Part shown: one piece after another, positions 44,951 through 60,000 of the stretch
Position numbering within the stretch: the first letter of the stretch is position 1
Layout of the letters: the number at the start of each line of letters is the position of its first letter
NCBI RefSeq assembly: GCF_932526225.1
Contig: NC_064040.1
Coordinates: 1,180,001-1,240,000 of the forward strand
Direction of reading: 5' to 3'
DNA length: 60,000 bases
From: Nematostella vectensis
Lineage: Eukaryota > Cnidaria > Anthozoa > Actiniaria > Edwardsiidae
Position numbers and translations under genes: made by a program
Notes under the pieces: generated by a model
Told to the model about the DNA's origin: nothing
Seen by the model: only the letters and a program-made list of their open reading frames with translations
Databases searched by the model: none

Positions 44951-47900
44951 TTAAACACTGTGTAATCTTGTAGTTTGTCCCACAGCAAATATCTGCCTTC
45001 TTCTTAGCGGACAGAGTCTCGAGACCAACATGACTATTTTCCTACGGAAAAGCACCAGAAAAACCACAAGCACACCACAAGCTACGAGGGAATGAGCTCT
45101 ATACCGCGATGCCGCTACCTCTCTTTGATGCGCACGCAACCCGTCCATGTACAGAAATCTGTTCCGGTAACCCTGCTTCAGCTCGAACTGCGAGGGGATA
45201 GGAAACAATGACTCGTACAAGTCCACTAGCAGTGCCTTGGCGAGGTGCGTGTCGGAGTCGTGATCCAGGTTGTCATTCAAGCAGATGAACTTTCTCCTTT
45301 TGGCGCGTATGCCGTCCATTTGGTTCAACACAACTGTGACATTATCTCGAATCATCTTGAAAGCGATATCCTCATCATTCGTTGTCTCAAACTTGTATTT
45401 ATTCAAAGTCTTCTTCGTGTCGTTTAGCAGTATTTCCATGATAGGCGTGCATGCTCGAAGCAGAGACTCGGTGACCAGAGGCAACGTGGGATCATAGTAA
45501 TTTTCCCAGGTAGCGTGGGGAGCAGTGTAGTTTAAATCACGTGAGCAGTTGATAAGAGTCTTCTCCAGGCTCCTGATGACGCCAAGGTCGAGAGGGAGTG
45601 GGTAAAGTCTCGTTGCCAAAGTTCTCAATTCACGGTCCGAGAGAGCGCCTAGAACAAGACATAAACGTGTTAATGTGAGCTACACTGGTACCAAGCCCTC
45701 ACACGAGGTCGTAGACCAACACACAAGCTAACTTGGTCCCAGGCCCTCACAAGACATACCCTGGTCCCAGGCCCACACAAGACATACCCTGGTCCCAGGC
45801 CCTCACAAGACCTACCCTGGTCCCAGGCCCTCACAAGACCTACCCTGGTCCCAGGCCCACACACAAGACCTACCCTGGTCCCAGGCCCTCACAAGACGTA
45901 CCCTGGTCCCAGGCCCACACAAGACCTACCCTGGTCCCAGGCCCTCACAAGACATACCCTGGTCCCAGGCCCTCACAAGACATACCCTGGTCCCAGGCCC
46001 TCACAAGACCTACCCTGGTCCCAGGCCCACACACAAGACCTACCCTGGTCCCAGGCCCACACACAAGACCTACCCTGGTCCCAGGCCCTCACAAGACATA
46101 CCCTGGTCCCAGGCCCTCACAAGACGTACCCTGGTCCCAGGCCCTCACAAGATGTACCCTAGTCCCAGGCCCTCACAAGACGTACCCTAGTCCCAGGCCC
46201 TCACAAGACATACCCTGGTCCCAGGCCCTCACAAGACCTACCCTGGTCCCAGGCACACAGGAGCTTACTGTGTAGGGGGGAAGCATTTGATGCTCAGGAA
46301 ACAGTGTATTTGTAAGGGGTCACGAAACAGTGTATTTGTAAGGGGGATGGATGCGGTATCATGGAGAGCAGTGTGAAGTGGGACGTGGGAATGAATGTGG
46401 GGCATCTTTACCTGAGTGATCGCTGTCCAGTTCCTCAAACAGCTCAGTGAGATTCAGACTTGCCTTCTTGCCCATAACATAGTACATGTATGAAAACGCA
46501 AACTGCATATCGTTTGAGCTTCTAAGCTTGTGAGAGGAGGTGGCTTCAAACTCGTCTGCAAAAAGTTCCTGCAACTCACTCATAACACCCACGTCAATCA
46601 TATGGGGCATGTGGGCAGGGACTTTACGAGCCACGTATCCAAACTTACGGTTATAAATACGATGCACATGGAGAAGTGAGTCTGCAAAAGTGTCAAGAAG
46701 TTTGCGCCTGGGGCCTTCTTTAGTCAAGTAACTTTTGCTTTGCCCCAGCATCTCTTGTAGCTTCTGGAATCTTTCAAATGTGCCTTTTCGTTCCCAGGGG
46801 AAGAAACTAGTCTCGGCTGAGCGCAATTGTGGGTCCCAGTCTCCATAGCGTGTTCTCCATTTCTTGAGGTCATTCTGCATGTCATGGTGCTGTCTCAACT
46901 GCTTTTGCTTGGAGTCTGCTATCCAGTCCGCCAGAAAGCGCTCATCTTCTGTAGGCTGATCAAGAGATCTTGGGGAATCTGCAAGTGTTGTGAACTGGAA
47001 ATGAGAGGAGTGGGGTTCCACCTCCTGCCAGTCCAGCACTGACATCAGGTGACGGGTCTTGTGTGACATCAGGTGACGGGTGTTGTGTGACATTAGGTGA
47101 TGGGTGTTGTAAGTCATTGTTTGGTTTGGTCTATTGTAATGTGATATGTTTGTGTTGTTATGCTCCATGATTTGAGGAGTGTTTAAGAATTTCTTCAAAA
47201 TCTTATTTTTTTTTCTGTTATATCCCTTCTCTGTCAAATAGCCACTCTTGAACTCCTCGGTTAGCTGAGAGAGCTTTTTCTGCACATCATCAGGTAACAC
47301 TGTGCCATTTGCAATAGTTGGTACTTTGTATTCCTCTTGAGAAAGTGCAATCCATGTTGGCCTTGGTAATGTTGAATTTGGTATCTGCCAGTAATTTATA
47401 GCTCTATCATTGTCATTAATTATGACTGGGTAAATTGTAGGTGGGAGAAACTCTGGCTTAGGAACTGTAGGGACAAGAGTTGTCTGATTATCAGATGATG
47501 TAACTGGCGCTCTTGTTGGAGGTGTGGTGGTTGTCGCCTCATGTTGCGTATCTACTGTAACATTAAATGTAACCTCAACTTTATTTGTATCATTAATATC
47601 AGCAAAACCAGCAACTCTAAAAATAACAAGCGTTTGACTGAAATTTCCACGAAATGTCAAAGTGAGAAGCTTGTGCTTCTGTGCAACAATCGCTGTTCTT
47701 ATGACTCTCTCCTTGTTATGGTCAGCATCAGTTATCTTTCCAGAGAAAATCTTAGACATGTTGAAGTACACAGACTTAATGCCATTCGGAAGGATGAATT
47801 CTTGGTTATTGCGATGCAGGGTTTCTGAATGAAGCTGATGGAAACTTGCTACCCCACAGTCCCCTGCGTCAAAGCCACAAGAGTGTGTGTTACAGGCTGC

Positions 47901-49538
47901 GTCACAATAACGATCCCCTACCCAGGTATCTGCACAACCAGTGTGACAAAAATCCAAATTAAAACGTGACTGCTGGTAACTCCAACTTTGGAACTGTGAA
48001 CCTCCTCTCTTTACACCTATGCAATCACCGCCATCCCAATCGCATTCAGAGACGTTACATGCCTTGTCGCAGTACTTATCATTGATCCAAGATGCCGGGC
48101 AGCCATCATTGCAGTTAGGAACAGGCCATGTCATGTAGAACTTCTGGCCGTTAGCATGAGTATAGAAGTCATCCGGCCAGACTGCATCACCAAACATGAC
48201 ATCATCATTCATGTAAATGAATTTTTTAGACAAGCCTGGAATTCTGAAAATATTGCTTTCAATAGCTGGAGAACTAAACGTAGGAAGGTGACTTTTATTC
48301 ATAAAGATCTCTTCATGGGTGATAATCTTAACCCTAGGGTTATCCAGATCAAGCCAAGATGGGATCTGCCCGTTTGTTACAATATAAATGTTTCGTACCC
48401 ATGGGGTATATTTCTCAACAGAGCGTAGAGAGTATTTAAGCTCCTGGTTATCAGCAAACCTGTTAGCAGAGATCTCTGCCCTATCTCCATCACTGTATAT
48501 AGACTCTTTCTGTGGATTGTTGGTCGTAGGAAGCGACCAGATAATAAAAGCCTCTGAGAATTTCAAGCTACGTCCATCAACAGTGAAGTTTCTTTCAAAA
48601 TAACCCAGAGCCCTTTTAGCTGCCTCACGACAAGAGAAATATAAAACAGCGACATGTTTGTCAGAGTGATATGCAATGTCTAAGAGCTCATTACCAAATT
48701 TGTCAGATAAAACATCTTGGAGCTTTGCTAAGTCCGTGTAAGCCTTGAATGCTGTTACTAGAAGCTCTGTTTCTGATTTAACTGTTTTTGTCCCTGATGA
48801 CTCGGTCGTGAGGTAACCAAGATGAGGGGTGTGTTCTTTGTTGTTCCACTTCACACTGGCTCTGGAAGCTTGCATCACATCATCAACATTACGAAAATAT
48901 ACCACCCTCACTTTCTCGTGGTCATGAGATTTCAAGACAGTGGCATTTTGTATGCTGTAGATGCTTCCAAATGATGGATGAAGTTGTTTTGCATTTTCCA
49001 ATGTAATATATTTCTCTTGAAGAGTATCCAAAATAATAACTTTCCCATATACACAATTAGCGAAATGACAATGTTTTGATAAATCAATTTGTTTAGTCCT
49101 TGATTTTGCTTCCCGTTTGGATAAAGTTGTCTTCTTGTTAAGATTCACGGACTTATCCTTTGAAGTGTTATCCTTTGCAGTATTAAGTAAAGATTCACTT
49201 TTAGTACTGTTTTGCTGGAGTTCTAATTCTAACTTTAGTTTCTCCAAATCAGCTATTAATTTCGGATCACTGCCATTGACCCATGTATAGACAATATCAA
49301 TAGGTACAGGCAAGCAAAGGCGAGACTGGAAGGACATCCCGCCCACGTTATCATGGTACACGTTAAAGGTGTTTGAATACTTCTGCATGCTCCATTCCAC
49401 CAACACCTCCCCGAATTGGAAGGCGGAAATGAGAGTTAACAGAACACCACCGATACAAAGCCAAATTCCGTAACGCGACGAGAGACAAGTGTAGGTCTGG
49501 CGCTGCAGTAGTTTGCAGAGTGTGCGGTATAACGCCAT
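44951..49538 (-). CDS. GNPTAB: N-acetylglucosamine-1-phosphotransferase alpha/beta precursor
   Basis: Golgi enzyme that starts the mannose-6-phosphate tag on lysosomal hydrolases. Exons 46412-49538 and 44951-45658 join in phase 1, giving about 1278 residues (human about 1256). Residues 24-46 are the N-terminal membrane helix. Stealth-family catalytic blocks follow: DIVYTWVNGSDP (81-92), then the region with YSLRSVEKYTPW and IYMNDDVMFG (about 365-450). Two Notch/LNR repeats lie near 475-506 and 531-563 (CDWDGGDC and CGFDAGDC). A DMAP-binding-like helix region (EEFKSGYLTEKGYNRKKNKI) lies near 750-785. RRKLL then DTFADS at 945-954 fits a site-1-protease cut after Leu948, the alpha/beta boundary. 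Late blocks have ARKVPAHMPHMID and FPIPSQFEL. An EF-hand loop (DSDHSGALSDRE) is split by the intron. The protein ends with a second membrane helix and a basic tail. All expected motifs are present. Confidence 0.95.
45659..46411. repeat. GNPTAB intron with 28-bp minisatellite, about 19 copies
   Basis: The only intron of the gene. From about 45725 to 46255 it is made of units with CCTGGTCCCAGGCCCTCACA plus AGACATAC. On the minus strand the unit shares TATGTCTTGT with the real acceptor tract (TATGTCTTGTTCTAG), a weak hint that it too arose from the splice junction. Confidence 0.9.
47041..47112 (-). repeat. In-frame 24-bp triplication within GNPTAB
   Basis: Three tandem copies (GACATCAGGTGACGGGTGTT plus GTGT) encode a repeated HLMSHNTR-type octapeptide in the alpha-subunit spacer just after the DMAP-like region. 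The frame is kept. Confidence 0.9.
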
Positions 49539-49548
49539 AGTCGTTCTG

Positions 49549-49608
49549 TCATAAGAAAAGCGTGGATAAGATGTTGATATGACGTCTTGAGCTCTGTCCG
49601 TCCGCCAT
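49549..49608 (-). promoter_or_regulatory. Possible upstream reading frame of GNPTAB
   Basis: An ATG in a good context (GTAATGGCGG) begins a 19-codon frame that ends 10 bp before the GNPTAB ATG. It matters only if transcription starts upstream of 49608, which the sequence cannot show. Confidence 0.35.
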
Positions 49609-49894
49609 TACGACACGTGTTAATCATAAGACCATGGGGGAGTCCGCTGTTCAGTTACTCTTCCTTTCCACAGGTATCCCAAAACAGACAAAGTATAAAA
49701 ACAAAACACACAATAATAGTTTAAAAAAAAACAAAGTGGGATTATTTTATTTACAGCAAGGTTTCCTCTAATCGTGTGGAAAAATGATTTAGATAGTTTT
49801 TACTTCTACTTTACACTAATTCATATTTATATAGAAAACTAAAAAAAATATTATGGAATTGGTGTTATCTTAGTAGTCTAGTTTCTGCTTACCT

Positions 49895-50115
49895 TTAAAG
49901 CCGCATTGTCACCACTTTACTTCCGGTCGATTACCTAACAATATCCGATGATCGATGATATTGATAGCAGTGTGTCTATTGGAAGTTTCTTTGAGGATGT
50001 GATTGATAATTTAGAGCGGATGGCCTGTTGAATATCTCGGATTCTAATAGGTTCTTTTGTCTTTTAACGGTTTTGTCGGACCTCCGGAAGTAAACTGGTG
50101 ACAATGCGGCTTTAA
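49895..50115. mobile_element. TTAA-type MITE between GNPTAB and SEL1L
   Basis: A 213-bp element (49899-50111) with inverted ends of about 30 bp (AGCCGCATTGTCACCACTTT and the matching AAACTGGTGACAATGCGGCT). TTAA lies on both sides (49895-49898 and 50112-50115), as for piggyBac- or Kolobok-type elements. No coding content. Confidence 0.85.
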
Positions 50116-50408
50116 GTAAAAATATTGACTATTCGCGATATGGTGATGGCGAGTTATGTGGAATTATAACTACAGAAAACATTGTGTAATCTGAATTGGG
50201 AGGCCTGTGGTCTATGACTGCACATGCGCAGAAGGTAGATACGTGGCAGGCGAAGAGAAGCAGTTGTCATCAGCTGTAAATATATTCACCAAAATAATGT
50301 AAACTCGGCATTCTTCACCCACAACTCGCCATTCGCCTGCTACACAAGATCCAGAGCTCTTTTATCTTTATTTATTTTGTACAAAAACTCTCGGAGTTTT
50401 CTCCAGAC

Positions 50409-59935
<9,527 letters not shown>

Positions 59936-60000
59936 GTAGTCCCTATTATAAGATATGTGTTATGCATTGTGAATTGTACCCTGGCTTCCAAAGGCTGAGT

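Larger units (their letters stand above)
49539..50408. promoter_or_regulatory. Bidirectional promoter region, GNPTAB and SEL1L
   Basis: Two head-to-head start codons lie 870 bp apart with a MITE between them. On the GNPTAB side there is a CACGTG E-box at 49614-49619. On the SEL1L side there is an NRF1-like TGCACATGCGCA (50219-50230) and an ACGTGGC at 50241-50247, the core of the unfolded-protein-response element. These matches are short, and their function is inferred from what is known of the mammalian genes. Confidence 0.4.

Noticed and set aside
45733-46275. 180-residue Pro/Thr/Gln frame
   Set aside because: It is the 28-bp repeat of the GNPTAB intron read in frame; the intron borders on both sides are clear.

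Overview
The window is eukaryotic and most likely from a cnidarian, probably a sea anemone. Host genes have short phase-consistent exons with GT-AG introns. They include clear animal orthologues (GNPTAB and SEL1L) and a secreted ShKT+CAP protein of a type common in anthozoans. The species is inferred from gene content and the style of the mobile elements, not from a database match.

Positions 1-23.5 kb hold a decayed Polinton-like (Maverick/PLV-type) virus-derived element that is more GC-rich than the host DNA. From the left: the end of a fused DNA polymerase B / SF1 helicase / HNH protein (+), a DDE integrase (-), three small membrane proteins (-), one gene cut in two, an A32-like packaging ATPase (-), a double-jelly-roll capsid protein (-) and a divergent membrane protein (+). 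Most genes carry stops or frameshifts; two small membrane proteins look intact. The cut gene has its C-terminal half at 4948-5205 and its N-terminal half at 20490-20753. Between the halves lie a 15-kb array of four ~3.7-kb units and an AT-rich, probably LINE-derived, piece. Each unit carries a broken Crypton-like tyrosine recombinase gene, a cluster of 18-bp iterons and short inverted ends flanking a (TAC)n core.

Positions 23.5-25.2 kb hold two coding-like minisatellites (33 bp and 20 bp) that truncate the divergent viral gene. From 25.3 to 28.5 kb a minus-strand gene encodes at least three ShKT domains followed by a CAP domain. Positions 28.5-34 kb are intergenic, with minisatellites and MITEs. 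Positions 34.2-41.7 kb hold a plus-strand four-exon gene for a small secreted acidic protein, inflated by four minisatellites. GNPTAB lies on the minus strand at 44.95-49.54 kb with a single intron. It is head-to-head with SEL1L (50.4 kb to beyond the right edge), which has at least 15 exons.

The most striking pattern is in the host genes. Several minisatellites are made from a splice junction of the gene they sit in, so the array repeats a real donor or acceptor site many times beside the genuine one: the CAP gene donor at 26.75 kb, a ShKT exon acceptor at 28.46 kb, the acidic-protein exon 3 donor at 39.78 kb and a SEL1L acceptor at 58.64 kb. A further array copies the stop-codon region of the acidic-protein gene. 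In the acidic-protein gene the 54-bp repeat stays in frame, so choice of donor would add 18-residue steps to the protein.
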